Positions 18,740 through 29,600 of a stretch of 58,946 nt of DNA are shown here, one piece after another. The translations under genes and the position numbers were made by a program. Positions within the stretch are counted from its first letter, which is position 1, and every line of letters starts with the position of its first letter. This stretch comes from Chlamydiota bacterium. GTDB taxonomy: Bacteria; Chlamydiota; Chlamydiia; Chlamydiales; Simkaniaceae. The notes beneath the pieces are model-generated. The model searched no databases and was not told the origin of the DNA. It was given only the letters and a program-made list of their open reading frames with translations. The stretch is from the NCBI GenBank assembly GCA_021772245.1, contig JAJFMH010000081.1:1-58946 (forward strand), given 5' to 3'.

Positions 18740-20188
18740 TTAGAGCAAGATAAGTGAAAAATAAAAAATCGCAAAAAAGATCAGTGTAGGTACAAGCGCT
18801 GATAAAAAGAGTCGAAGTGGTGATACTCCATTTTCAAAGTACTTCCGAAGAAGCATTTGCCCAGCTGGATTTGGAGCATTAGCAATGACAGTAAGTCCTC
18901 CGCCAACAACTACACCACTCATAATTGCATTTCGAAGGTTACCAACAACAGTCGGAACAAGGCTTGAGAGATATGTTACGGCGGCATTATCATTAAACGC
19001 TGTTAGTATGGTCCCAATTGCCATCAAAGACCCTTCCTTGAGATTTCCAAATAGTGGTATTAACCACCATCCTTGCAATCCGCCATGAATAACAAGACCT
19101 GCCAAAAAGAATCCAACAAGTATGGGTCTTTTAAGATTAAGGGCAAATTGGTGCGGCGAAGTCGCTTGGTGAAAACCAATAAAAAGCAAAAAACTTCCAA
19201 TGCATACGGGTGGATCATGTTCATTGATCACAAGCCAAAATAACAGAAAAATATGAACAAGAACTATCCAAATGGGAACTTTATTTTTTTGCAGTGATGG
19301 CACTTTACACATTTTTTTCTTTTTTTCCATTTTGGTAAAAGCGGATCTAAAAATAGAAAAATAGACTAAATTACAGATTACAATTCCTATAATTGCTTTC
19401 CAACCAAAATGGGTGAGCATATAACTGCTACTCCATTGCCAACAATTAGAAATAATAAGTACAGGAGGCGCTGCAAAATTGGTGAGAATTCCACCAACTG
19501 AAATATTTACAAAAAGTAGTCCAAGGGTTGCATATGCATGCTTTTTACTTGGACCATATTCATAAAATCTTCTAGCAAGCAGCATTGCAGAAAGAGTCAT
19601 AGCACCAGCTTCTGTAATAAAAGATCCAAGAAGAGGTCCAATTGTTAGAATCGCAAACCACCAAGCTGCAATGGAGTCTCCAAGCAAGCGAGCAATAAAA
19701 TGAAGGGCATTTTCAGCAATTGTAACAATTGGTTTTGTTGCTGCAATACACATAATCATAACAACAAACATAGGCTCTACATAGCTTCTATCATCTATAT
19801 AAAGAACTGCCGTATCCCAGTCGTAAAAGATAAAAATAGCGAAAAGGAGTGGAATTACCCAGATCCCAAAAATAACTTCTACTTCCCCAAGAAAATGAAA
19901 TATTTCTGCTAAAAAACTTTTGTCTTTTTCATTATTTTCGTAACTAATTGGATTAAAATGCTTACTATTTTCTTTTTTGACTTTATGTCTTTTAGCTATT
20001 CCATTTGCTATTTTTGTGAATTTATGAGCAAAAAAGGTATGTAAAATAGCTAAGACAAAAATAATTAAGGAAACTAGGTGAAATGGAGTATAAATGGGAT
20101 CTTCAAGGACCACCATAGAAACTCGTTTAGCTTCTAAAAGATCCTCACAAGCTTGCAAATTACTAAGAACCTGAAAAAAAAATTGCAT
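18740..20188 (-). CDS. putative Na+/H+ antiporter
   Basis: This inner-membrane antiporter of the NhaD-like putative Na+/H+ antiporter family has 482 aa and about a dozen hydrophobic helices. The conserved-looking blocks are ITEAGAMTLSAMLLARRFYEYG near the middle, FVNISVGGILTNFAAPP, and AFNDNAAVTYLSSLVPT near the C-terminus. These resemble the ion-site helices of the ion-transporter superfamily (N-D-N-A motif). Homologues occur widely in Chlamydiae, where they are thought to balance Na+ and pH. It appears to be a single gene with its own promoter in the AT-rich gap before 20247. Confidence 0.85.
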   Translation of the reverse strand: MQFFFQVLSNLQACEDLLEAKRVSMVVLEDPIYTPFHLVSLIIFVLAILHTFFAHKFTKIANGIAKRHKVKKENSKHFNPISYENNEKDKSFLAEIFHFLGEVEVIFGIWVIPLLFAIFIFYDWDTAVLYIDDRSYVEPMFVVMIMCIAATKPIVTIAENALHFIARLLGDSIAAWWFAILTIGPLLGSFITEAGAMTLSAMLLARRFYEYGPSKKHAYATLGLLFVNISVGGILTNFAAPPVLIISNCWQWSSSYMLTHFGWKAIIGIVICNLVYFSIFRSAFTKMEKKKKMCKVPSLQKNKVPIWIVLVHIFLLFWLVINEHDPPVCIGSFLLFIGFHQATSPHQFALNLKRPILVGFFLAGLVIHGGLQGWWLIPLFGNLKEGSLMAIGTILTAFNDNAAVTYLSSLVPTVVGNLRNAIMSGVVVGGGLTVIANAPNPAGQMLLRKYFENGVSPLRLFLSALVPTLIFFAIFYFSLILL

Positions 20189-20246
20189 TTCTAATTCCCC
20201 TGTAATTTAGTAAATAACTAAATTAAGAATTAGAAAGCAATTTTAA

Positions 20247-21665
20247 TTATGGACAAGCTCGAAGAAATCTCCGATTCATATCGACACATGCCTGATCAAA
20301 AGCTTGTTGATAACTTGCTATTCGAGCCTCATAACGCTCTTTAGATGATTGTACTTCTAAATCAAACACTCGATTAGCCTCAGAAATCGTCTCATCTCGG
20401 TTCCTTTTTAGAACAAGCAATTCCTGCTTATAGGGATCTATTACTCTGTTGTATTCTTGCTCAATAGATGCATACCTTGGAGCAAACCTTATTCGCACCC
20501 TTTCTTCCGCTTCTCTAAAATGCCTATTAGACAGCTCTATATGATTTGTGAATGCATCGTTTTGTCCTGCACAACCGAGAGCATCAGTCAGTGTACGATG
20601 TCGAACATACGCAGCCCTATAGTCTGGATCTTGTTGCTCCTTTCTACCTACATCAGCTTTTTTAGCAAGATATCTTTCTGTGGCCCTTTTTATAGATGTA
20701 TGAGCCGGATCGAGTTGATATCGACTTTGTGCATTGTTAATGGCCAAATCTCTTTTATCAACGCAGGGTTTTATAACGGCATCATATGTTCTTTGCAAAG
20801 GAGTAATCCCATTGTAATAATTTCCTAATATTTCCCTAGATTCAGATTGCACACTACGTAGAAAATTAGCTTCCTCGGCTGAAATAAGAGTATGAGATAC
20901 AAGCTCATCGATATCCATTTCAGCTGCAACTCTCGCAATACTTTGTAAAATTAAACCACTCTCACTTTTGAGACTCCATTTATTACTAAAATCACCTGGA
21001 GTTGGAAGAGTAAATGATAATATATCTGAACCATACAAAGCCGTTGCTTCATCTTGCTTTGATTGCAAATATTCACAGTAATCAATGATTTCAAAAATTG
21101 TCATCGATTCAGCTTCTTTTTGAAAAATTTCTTGTAGTACTCGAGGGGTTATAGCTCCGTAGTAAAAAACACCTTCAATACCTATTTTTTCAATAATGAC
21201 TTCGAGAATTCTCATTTCCTTTGGAAGTTCTCCAATAGCCGCAGCTACATATTGAGTTTCTCGTAGCTGCAGGCTTTCTAATTGGAGAGCAGCTCTATCT
21301 CTCCACCTATCTCTCTCTTTAGGGTTCTCAAAGTCATACTTATACAAATCTTGAATATAAAGACCCAGTGCGCATCCAAGCAACCCTCCAGACATCAACA
21401 CTACATCTGCTTTAAAGCTCCATAACAAACAATAAGAAGCCGCCTCTAACGCGAGGTATCCAGCCACCCAATTACCGACAACAAAAATAAAACCTAGCGC
21501 AGAAATTATTCTTAATCCCTCTGCAGTTATTTGAGCCAATCTTGTTGGAGAAATCCCATACCAATGATTTTCTTCTGCTCTAGCAGCAAGTATTGCTTCT
21601 CTAGCCTCGACTAAGAGATCACTTGCAGAGATTACTTCTGCCTGAATAACGGAGACGCCCGACAT
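20247..21665 (-). CDS. unknown protein with paired membrane helices and coiled-coil tail (472 aa)
   Basis: I do not recognise the family. Two hydrophobic helices at about residues 50-110 (LRIISALGFIFVVGNWVAGYLAL and a second one with GGLLGCALGLYI) form a hairpin like that of chlamydial inclusion-membrane proteins. The remaining 350 residues are polar, with long charged helices rich in Arg, Glu and Gln (coiled-coil-like from about 290 on). No signal peptide is seen. A bilobed hydrophobic hairpin with cytosolic coiled coil is the classic Inc-protein layout, so an inclusion-membrane effector is a reasonable but unproven guess. Confidence 0.55.
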   Translation of the reverse strand: MSGVSVIQAEVISASDLLVEAREAILAARAEENHWYGISPTRLAQITAEGLRIISALGFIFVVGNWVAGYLALEAASYCLLWSFKADVVLMSGGLLGCALGLYIQDLYKYDFENPKERDRWRDRAALQLESLQLRETQYVAAAIGELPKEMRILEVIIEKIGIEGVFYYGAITPRVLQEIFQKEAESMTIFEIIDYCEYLQSKQDEATALYGSDILSFTLPTPGDFSNKWSLKSESGLILQSIARVAAEMDIDELVSHTLISAEEANFLRSVQSESREILGNYYNGITPLQRTYDAVIKPCVDKRDLAINNAQSRYQLDPAHTSIKRATERYLAKKADVGRKEQQDPDYRAAYVRHRTLTDALGCAGQNDAFTNHIELSNRHFREAEERVRIRFAPRYASIEQEYNRVIDPYKQELLVLKRNRDETISEANRVFDLEVQSSKERYEARIASYQQAFDQACVDMNRRFLRACP

Positions 21666-21873
21666 AAAAACAACCTGAGATAAGATTCAATTCGCAGAAA
21701 GTATAACAATACAAACTAAATCGTCAATAATAGACTTAATTTAATTAAAATTAATTCGTTTTATTCAAATAACGAATTGCAATAAAAATTGATGTGTTAT
21801 TATATTTGAAAGATCTATTTCGCTTATAATGAAATACACAAAAGAGAAAATGTACTGAATACTTTTAATTTTA

Positions 21874-22362
21874 TTAAAAAGAAAAAGATCTAGCTAAAAA
21901 AATTTCTGACTTTTTGTAAAGATCCTGCCCAATTTTTATAGGAGCCTTGGCGTTAACGCCACCTTCTATTGCCTTCAATAGAGGATTTTTATGCTTAACA
22001 TTAAGGACAAGCCCTCCCCATTTAACTTTGACCTTAGATTTTCCATTGACTGACCATTCTCGAGTGAAGCCAATTGCATCTACCATACTTTCTTTAAGCG
22101 AGTTTGAGAAGTAGTCTGTTTTAAAATCCTCTAACTTTGGTGTATCTTCTCTCCAAATGCTGATTTTACGGACATCTTTAATAGATGTAGTAAAATCAAC
22201 AGTTGGAATGACTTGATCTTCTGTTTCTAAAGCTTGTTTTTCACACTTTTTCTCCTTTTGAAAAAAGGAAAATAGGGACGCTGGTGGAAAAGAGGCTGCA
22301 TATACAGCATTAGTTAATATTGAAAAAAATAATGCGCAAGAAATAATTTGATTTTTTTTCAT
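21874..22362 (-). CDS. small secreted protein, unknown
   Basis: From the ATG at 22362 the protein starts MKKNQIISCALFFSIL, a clean Sec signal peptide with likely cleavage after VYAA. An in-frame extension to 22446 exists but would bury the signal, so the shorter start (162 aa) is preferred. The mature part is basic and strand-rich, with no known motif. It resembles the next upstream gene in layout (F-S-x-x-x-K-x-x-M-x-D-A and a following W), suggesting an old tandem duplicate. Confidence 0.55.
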   Translation of the reverse strand: MKKNQIISCALFFSILTNAVYAASFPPASLFSFFQKEKKCEKQALETEDQVIPTVDFTTSIKDVRKISIWREDTPKLEDFKTDYFSNSLKESMVDAIGFTREWSVNGKSKVKVKWGGLVLNVKHKNPLLKAIEGGVNAKAPIKIGQDLYKKSEIFLARSFSF

Positions 22363-22458
22363 ACTAAAAAGCCCTAAGTGAAAATATAAGAAGAAATAAT
22401 AGCGGAAAAAAAAATTAATGACGAAAGAATTTTTTTCCTTAAACAACCTCTATTTATA

Positions 22459-22887
22459 TCACCTGATATAGGGATTTTCATGAAAAACGGTAAACCGGAA
22501 AAAGCTATCGGACTTACTGCTGCTTTTTGTGTTCAAATCAAGCGATGAAAAATCAATTTGGCTATTGTGTTTTCTTTGATATACATTTGAAAGAAATTCA
22601 GATGAGAATGTTCCTTGTTTTTCATAAACTTCTCCAAATCGAAAATTGAATTTTGAAAAAACATTTTTTCTAGGATAGTTATCTTTTCTCATCCAATCCT
22701 GATCATTCAAAAAAGCGTCATCCATATTTTTCTTGAACATGCTTGAAAAGCTATCCGACATACATGCAGAATTATATTTGGCTTCATTTTCTCGGTTATC
22801 ACATCTCTGATTTAGAGAGTCGGCATAGCAAATAACAGCAAATGTTAAAAAAAATAATATAGCATTAATAAAGTTATTTTTTTTCAT
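22459..22887 (-). CDS. small secreted protein, unknown, possible paralogue of its neighbour
   Basis: This 142-aa protein has an N-terminal Sec signal (MKKNNFINAILFFLTFAV, cleavage probably after CYA). The mature part contains two cysteines (QRCDNRE, ACMSDSF) and the segment FSSMFKKNMDDAFLNDQDW, which has the same F-S-x-x-x-K-x-x-M-x-D-A spacing as the downstream gene. GAGGA about eight bases before the ATG is a good ribosome binding site. With its neighbour it probably forms a two-gene unit. The function is unknown; a periplasmic or secreted location is likely. Confidence 0.55.
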   Translation of the reverse strand: MKKNNFINAILFFLTFAVICYADSLNQRCDNRENEAKYNSACMSDSFSSMFKKNMDDAFLNDQDWMRKDNYPRKNVFSKFNFRFGEVYEKQGTFSSEFLSNVYQRKHNSQIDFSSLDLNTKSSSKSDSFFRFTVFHENPYIR

Positions 22888-22965
22888 TCTTCAGTCCTCA
22901 CGGATAATCTTAAGAAAATAATAACCCAAAAAATATATGGAAGAAACTATTTTTTGCTAGTTGCT

Positions 22966-23370
22966 TTATTGAGAATTACTGTTTGCGTTTTCTGGAATAA
23001 AAGCTGCAGAGTTGTTTTCAGTGGGTATTTCAATCCCATGTTCTTTTTGAATTGCAGCTTTTTGCGCCTTAAGTTTATCTATTTCAAGTTGATACCGGTC
23101 TGCAATTTCTCGACTTGTCTCTGCTTCTTGCCAGTACCTTCTAGCATCTAAGGTGTTGTTACTGTTAAACTGGAGGCGATCACCCTGATCTTGCGCCCTT
23201 GCAGCTTTTGCCAGCTCCAAGTTTTTTAAGTTTGTGAGCTTTTTGATATTGGTATCAATTTGAGCAATTTTTTCCTGATATGTGATAGTTTGTGACATGG
23301 TTTGACACGAGGCTATTGAAAAGCAACAAACTTGGACAATACAAATAAGAAAAAAGGAAATTTTTGACAT
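22966..23370 (-). CDS. exported coiled-coil protein, possible lipoprotein
   Basis: From the ATG at 23370 the protein begins MSKISFFLICIVQVCCFSIASC, a hydrophobic signal ending in a possible lipobox-like Ala-Ser-Cys. The mature part is a single charged helical stretch (Gln, Lys, Ala, Glu rich) with heptad-like spacing (IAQIDTNIKKLTNLKNLELAKAA), then a short Asn-rich tail. It could be an envelope spacer protein or a chaperone. No family is recognised. The frame extends to 23409 but that start would place residues before the signal. Confidence 0.55.
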   Translation of the reverse strand: MSKISFFLICIVQVCCFSIASCQTMSQTITYQEKIAQIDTNIKKLTNLKNLELAKAARAQDQGDRLQFNSNNTLDARRYWQEAETSREIADRYQLEIDKLKAQKAAIQKEHGIEIPTENNSAAFIPENANSNSQ

Positions 23371-23504
23371 ATGATTTACTCTGGTCTTTAATATCTTTCT
23401 ATAACTCAAGTAGAGAAGCTGTCAATGAAAAACCGAAGCAATTCATGGTAGATTATTACTCAAGTTGCTACAATGCTGCCTCAAATAACATCTTTTAAAG
23501 TTTC

Positions 23505-24491
23505 ATGAAACATCTCATCTTCTACCTTCTTTTCCCTATCTATCTTTTTTCTTATTCGATCCAAGAAAAATTTCAACATGCAAGCCCTGGTGATTATATT
23601 GTACTTGAACAAAATAAAACCTGCTCACTTGTAATTATCCATTCCAAAAATAACAATCACATGATCTTCGAAGAAATTTCTTTCCCCTATTCAAAATTAT
23701 CTAAAACAGGAAAAGAATGGAGCTCTTGGATGAAAAATGGCGCCAAATATGCCACATCTTGGGATCTTTTTGAAATCGATCTGGCAACAAATGAGCTTGT
23801 CGAGTGTTACTCGTTTACTAAAAATAGCTTTTTGCAAATTGATCAGAACTTATCTTTTATTACCAAACTTTTATCTCTACAACTAGAACTTGTAAAAAAT
23901 AGTGACCGAAAAAAAATTGGTCCATCACCCTCACATGGCCAGTCAGATTTCCGAAAACTTTGGAACCCTCCACTTTATCAAAATAATAAAAAAGTATCGA
24001 ATGCCTCTTTTGAGGTTTATTCTGCGAGTTGGCCAAAAGATGAAAGCGTCCTCTCCCAAAAAAAAATTGAAGTTTACTTCGATAAAAATAACCCTACCTT
24101 TCCATTTCCTCATTGGATCCATATTAAAGACAGCTCTTATACCTTCAAAATTCGATCCATCGATTCTGGAAAAAACCTTACGTCCAATCACCTGGATATT
24201 CCAAGAAAGTCTCTTGTTATTCTCAAGCCGATTACAAAAAAAGACGGAAAAGTCCTGCTTACGGTAAATCGACCCAAGTACTACAAAGACATTCACCTAT
24301 TCGCCTCCGATGTAATAACAAACAAATGCATTCCAATTCCATTCAAAGAGTTAAATGAAGATAATGGCCAAGTCACTTTTGAATTTACTACAAATGATTT
24401 AGAAAAAAACCATAGTTATCATTTCTGCGTAGCGGCTAATTTCCCTGTTTATTCCACAGCTATTACATCCGACGTTTTTGAAAATCTTTAG
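23505..24491 (+). CDS. exported protein of unknown function upstream of lepB (328 aa)
   Basis: The N-terminus (MKHLIFYLLFPIYLFSYS) is a signal peptide or single anchor. The mature protein is soluble, strand-rich and polar, without recognisable catalytic motifs. In its first half a W-S-S-W-M segment and a TSWDLFEIDLATNELVECY run look conserved. A hypothetical gene also lies near lepB and ileS in Chlamydia, so this may be the family equivalent, but I recall that order from general knowledge and cannot verify homology here. A 294-base gap with no gene precedes lepB. Confidence 0.6.
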   Translation: MKHLIFYLLFPIYLFSYSIQEKFQHASPGDYIVLEQNKTCSLVIIHSKNNNHMIFEEISFPYSKLSKTGKEWSSWMKNGAKYATSWDLFEIDLATNELVECYSFTKNSFLQIDQNLSFITKLLSLQLELVKNSDRKKIGPSPSHGQSDFRKLWNPPLYQNNKKVSNASFEVYSASWPKDESVLSQKKIEVYFDKNNPTFPFPHWIHIKDSSYTFKIRSIDSGKNLTSNHLDIPRKSLVILKPITKKDGKVLLTVNRPKYYKDIHLFASDVITNKCIPIPFKELNEDNGQVTFEFTTNDLEKNHSYHFCVAANFPVYSTAITSDVFENL

Positions 24492-24785
24492 ACACTATTT
24501 ACATTTTGTGAACAAATTCTTATTCAAATCTTTATCTAAATCCCTAAGTACTTTCTCTTCACAATACATCTCCAAATTTTCTTTTTAAGATCCTTATTAT
24601 TAATTGTTTATGGAGTTTTTATCAATGAAGGTAGATTTCCAAGTTGTTTTTTCATGTACTCCCTCTACGTTTGACATGAGATGTTATGAACACATTTCCC
24701 ACATAATATGATTCACCTTTATACTGTCATTTTTCTTAGAACTTCCTTATATTCAAACGTGAAGAACTAGAAGCTGGAGAAAACA

Positions 24786-26669
24786 TTGGCATATCAATTA
24801 CGAAAATCAAAACAGGTTTTATTTTCTGCTTGGAAACTTTATAAGAAAAAAGAGAGTAAACTTCCAAATGACCTCAAAACCCATGGGAAACAGCTTTTTG
24901 AAAAACTCCAAGATGATATACTACAAAAGGATCGTGAAAGCGCTTCAACAACCGCCCAAAAGCTCGAAGATTTTTCTCGTAAGCATTTAAGGAAAGCGAC
25001 ACCTAGAAGAGTTTGGGATTTTATTTTTGCCCTTGCTGTTGCACTTTTTTTTGCAATACTAATTAGACAAGTCTGGTTCGAACTCTATGAAATTCCAACT
25101 GGCTCTATGCGCCCAACGCTCGAGGAAAAAGACAGGCTACTAGTCTCTAAAACAACTTTCGGTATCAATTATCCATTGCAAACAAAACACATTATGTTTG
25201 ATGAATCCCTTGTGCAAAGAAATGGGATATTTATTTTTACCGGAAAAGATATGGATATCTACGATGTTGATACTCTCTATTTCTATATATTTCCAGGTAA
25301 AAAACTCTATATAAAAAGGTTACTTGGTAAACCAGGAGACACTCTTTATTTCTATGGTGGTCAAATCTATGGAATAGATAAAGATGGCAATGATATCACA
25401 AAAGATCTTCAATTAGATCGATTAAGTAAAATTGTACATGTACCTTTTATCTATTTTGAAGGAAAAGCCCTTACTCCAAGTGTTCCTACAAATGGAATAT
25501 TTTCTCCTGTTATCATTAAACAAATGAACGAGCCTGTTGCCAAGATGTACGTATCTTCTTACAACAAAATTTTTGGTGAAATGTTACCTATTTCACCTTG
25601 TAAATCCGCCCCAAAAGAATACTTTGATCTATGGGGATTTAAGAACTATAGCTTCGTACGACTGCTTCCAAAAGATCTCGCAAAATCTTTTAGTGGAAAA
25701 ACTTTCTCTGAATATGAAGATACTGATTATATCTTAGAAATCACACATCATCCAAGCTTAAAAAATGCAACGCTTGAAAAAGATCTTTATGGAAGGTTAC
25801 GACCAACTCTTGGAAAAAGTTATTCTTATTTGCCTCTATCAAATGAGCAGCTTAAAACGATGTTCCAAAACCTTTATACAGCAAGATTCGTCGTAAAAAA
25901 TGGCTACGCTACAAGGTATGGTTCTAATCAAAGTAAGAACAAGACCCCTCTTTACTCTCCAAGGCTACCTGGAATACCAGATGGAACCTATGAGTTTTAT
26001 TACGGGAAAGCCTACCAAATTCATTTCGGAGGCATCCGAAAAGAACTATCGAAATCGCATCCTATTTATACTTTCGATAGTAAAAGGCTTTACCTCCTTT
26101 TTAATTTAGGAATTGAGTTTGATACACGTTTCTTACCTACATCTAAAAATCAACTTCTTACCCCTTCTCGATATGCGTATTTCAAGAATCAAGATCTCTG
26201 CTACTTAGATGCACCTATTATCCATAAAGATGACCCTAATCTAATTACTTTCATAGAGGAAGAAAAGCAAAGGGAAGAGTCTTCTAAGAATTATCAACCC
26301 TACTTCCCTTTTATTGACCAAGGGCCGCCGCTACTAGCAGATGGAAAACTCGATAAAAGCCTTATCCAAAAAAATGGACTTGTCATTCCTGATAAACATT
26401 ATTTAGCGCTTGGGGACAACTATGCCATGAGTTCTGATAGTAGGGACTTTGGACTAGTTCCACAGGGGAACATTCGTGGGGCACCAAGTTTTATTTTTTG
26501 GCCAATTGGTGACCGAATGGGCGCCTTAAATCAGCCTGCATATCCATGGTTTAATGCAGGAAGAGCTATCATTTGGCTACTTGCCCTGATTTTCTTTATT
26601 CTTTGGAGAATTTATTTAAGCAAGTCGCATCAATTTCCTATTAAAGAATTAGAAAAGAAAGAGGATTAA
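24786..26669 (+). CDS. lepB: signal peptidase I (large chlamydial type)
   Basis: This inner-membrane serine protease removes Sec signal peptides. After a charged N-terminal extension and one transmembrane helix (about 78-96), box B reads EIPTGSMRP with catalytic Ser107. Box D follows with YIKRLLGKPGD (catalytic Lys), and box E, GDNYAMSSDSRDFG, lies near residue 540. Between D and E is an insert of about 300 residues, matching the known oversize form of Chlamydiae. A second hydrophobic helix closes the C-terminus (about 597-615). The start is TTG at 24786 with GGAG upstream. It ends in EKKED inside a palindrome shared with the convergent ileS. Confidence 0.93.
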   Translation: MAYQLRKSKQVLFSAWKLYKKKESKLPNDLKTHGKQLFEKLQDDILQKDRESASTTAQKLEDFSRKHLRKATPRRVWDFIFALAVALFFAILIRQVWFELYEIPTGSMRPTLEEKDRLLVSKTTFGINYPLQTKHIMFDESLVQRNGIFIFTGKDMDIYDVDTLYFYIFPGKKLYIKRLLGKPGDTLYFYGGQIYGIDKDGNDITKDLQLDRLSKIVHVPFIYFEGKALTPSVPTNGIFSPVIIKQMNEPVAKMYVSSYNKIFGEMLPISPCKSAPKEYFDLWGFKNYSFVRLLPKDLAKSFSGKTFSEYEDTDYILEITHHPSLKNATLEKDLYGRLRPTLGKSYSYLPLSNEQLKTMFQNLYTARFVVKNGYATRYGSNQSKNKTPLYSPRLPGIPDGTYEFYYGKAYQIHFGGIRKELSKSHPIYTFDSKRLYLLFNLGIEFDTRFLPTSKNQLLTPSRYAYFKNQDLCYLDAPIIHKDDPNLITFIEEEKQREESSKNYQPYFPFIDQGPPLLADGKLDKSLIQKNGLVIPDKHYLALGDNYAMSSDSRDFGLVPQGNIRGAPSFIFWPIGDRMGALNQPAYPWFNAGRAIIWLLALIFFILWRIYLSKSHQFPIKELEKKED

Positions 26670-26685
26670 TCCTCTTTCTTTTCTA
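26650..26685. terminator. 36-bp perfect palindrome shared by the lepB and ileS 3' ends
   Basis: The sequence from 26650 to 26685 is its own reverse complement, centred between 26667 and 26668. Each half encodes the last codons of one gene on its own strand (EKKED then TAA), and the two genes overlap by four bases (26666-26669) at the centre. In RNA from either strand it would fold as a long hairpin just where transcription must stop, so it is probably a bidirectional terminator or 3' stabiliser inside coding sequence. A run of T follows moderately on each side. Confidence 0.75.
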
Positions 26686-29600
26686 TAGAAATCGTTGCAA
26701 GATTACCATTGAGATCCACTTTATCACCGTCACACATAGCAAAGGTTACCTTAACTGCTAAAATCTCATGGCATATAAATTCTTGATGCTGCTTAAACGC
26801 ATTTTGAATGACATCAGTTGTGTCCATAGTAACACATACTCGATCAGTCACCTCAAACCCATTGCTTCGTCTGAGCGTATTGATCTTATTGATTATTTCT
26901 CGCGCATGTCCTTCTACAATAAGATCTGGATTGAGTTTTGTTTCAAGGCAAACGCTCACATTATTTTCAGTCATAGCTGCAACGTCTTCTAAAACAACTT
27001 TAGTGATTTCTACATCCTCAGATGTAAGCATATGAGATTTGCCACCAAGAGTAATCGAAAGCTCCCCATCTCGTTGCAGAGTCTGCAATGAGATGCTGTC
27101 TAAAGCATCAATTACCCCTTTTGCTTCTTTCATAAGAGGCCCAACTTTTTTACCAAGGACTCTAAAATTAGGTTTAATCACATACTGCACAAATTTTGCC
27201 TCATCTTTCTCAAAGACAAGTTTTTTGACATTCAATTCTTCTAGAATAAGAGTCTCATGTTTCTTCAATCTTTGAAGAACTTTTTCATCTTTAGAAATAA
27301 TATGGGTGAGACTTAGCGGCTGGCGAACCTTTAGTTTGTGCTCTTTACGTAGCGCATGCCCCATTGATACCACCTGTTGCACAAGTTCCATCTCGCACTC
27401 TAACTCTTCGTTTCTTGTATGTGCATCATAAATTGGAAAATCGCAAAGGTGAACAGATGCCTCGCTACTATCACTTTTGAGTCTTTGATAAATATCTTCA
27501 CTAATAAAAGGTACAAATGGCGCCGCTATTTTAGAGAGTGTCATGAGTACATAATAAAGCGTTGCAAAGGCTTCTCTTCGATCTATTGAGTCTTCTTCTG
27601 ACCAAAATCTGGTTCTTGATCTTCGGATATACCAATTGGTGAGTTCTTCAATAAAGGCAACAAAAGGGTCAACTGCTTTAGAAAGCTGATAACCATCCAT
27701 TCCTTTTTCAACTTCAGAAATTAATCTTTGCAGTCTTGATAATATCCACCTGTCAATATCACTTCTGGGTTGTAGTGCATCCTGCGTTGGCTTCCAGTCA
27801 TATATCTTGGCATAGGTAGACAAGAACACATAGCTATTCCAAAGTGGGATTAAAAACTGTCTTAAAACAACTTCAACCCCTTTTTCTGAAAACCGCAAAT
27901 CTTCTCCATAAACTGCTGGAGAGTGAAGTAAAAATAGCCGCACAGCATCTGCGCCATATTTTTCAATAACAAGTTCCACAGGTGGATAGTTTTTTAGCTT
28001 CTTGGACATCTTATTACCATCTTCGGCTAAGATAATTCCATTTACGATTACATTTTTAAAAGCAGGCTTATTAAACAGAGCAACAGACAAAATATTGAGC
28101 GTGTAAAACCAGCCTCTTGTTTGATCAAGACCTTCTGCAATAAAATCTGCTGGAAATGTCTCCATCGTAAATTTTTCATTTGCAAAGGGGTAATGATTTT
28201 GCGCATACGGCATTGATCCAGATTCAAACCAGCAATCAAAGACTTCCTTCACGCGAGTATATACTTTTCCGTTTTCTTTAAACTGCAGGTCATCAATGAA
28301 ATGTCTATGAAGATCATCTATCGTGCGACCTGTTCTTTTCTCTAGATCTTCAACACTTTTTACCACAATGCAATCGCCATCATCTGATCTCCAAATCGGC
28401 ATCGGAGTTCCCCAATATCGATTTCTGCTAATAGCCCAATCCCTTGCATTCTCGAGCCATTTCCCAAATCTCCCTTCTTTGATATGCGCTGGTACCCATT
28501 GTATTTCTTTGTTTGCATCTATCAATTTTTCTTTGATTTTTTCAACAGATACAAACCATGTTTTCATGGCTTTGTAAATAAGTGGTGAATCAGATCTCCA
28601 GCAAAATGGATACCTGTGTCTTATCCTAGAAGAATCAAAAACAACCCCTTCTTGTTTGAGGTGTTTGATAATATCTTTATCGGCATCTTTTACAAACTGG
28701 TTCTCATATTCAGGCACTTCACTTGTAAACTTTCCATTTTGATCCACAGGGCAAACAATTTCGATTTCTTCTCGATAACAAACATAAAAGTCAGCTTCAC
28801 CAAAAGCCGGGGCCATATGAACAACACCCGTACCATCTTCTTCCCCTACAAAATCATCTACAAGCACAGTAAAACTATTGGGGCTAGCAGTTTCTACAAA
28901 GTAGGAAAAAGGAGGTTTGTATCTTTTTCCTTTGAGAGCTTCCCCTTTAAAAGTTTCTACAATCTCATATTCGCTTTCCTCTTTGAAATACGTTGAAACT
29001 CTATTTTTACCCAAAATATAAAAAGCGCCTGTCTCCAGACTTTTTAGTTTCACATAATCAAGTTTTGCATTGACTGCTGCCGCTAGATTAGAAACAAGAG
29101 TCCATGGTGTGGTCGTCCAAACGAGCAAGTGGGTATTCACTTCATCAACTAACGGAAACATTACAGTTAGAGATGGATCATCCACATCCTGATAATTAAG
29201 GTTTGCTTCAAAATTAGAGAGCGGCGTTCCAAGTTGCGCAGAAAAGGGCATGACCTTAAAGCCTTCATACACTAGGTCTTGATCCCATAGGTTAGAAAAT
29301 ACCCACCAAATCGATTCCATAAACTCTTTGTCCATTGTATGGTAAGTCTTCTCAAAATCTACCCAGCGCCCCATTCGGGTCACTGTTTTTTTCCACTCAT
29401 TACTATATTTTAAAACAATACTTCGACATTCTTCATTAAAGTTAGCAATCCCAAATTCTTCGATGCAAACGGAGCCTCTGAGTTCATTTGCTTTTTCAAT
29501 CTCGTTTTCAACAGGCAAACCGTGACAATCCCATCCAAATCTTCGAGGAACTTTAAAACCTTTCATGGTTTTGTACCTTGGAACAACATCTTTAATGGTC

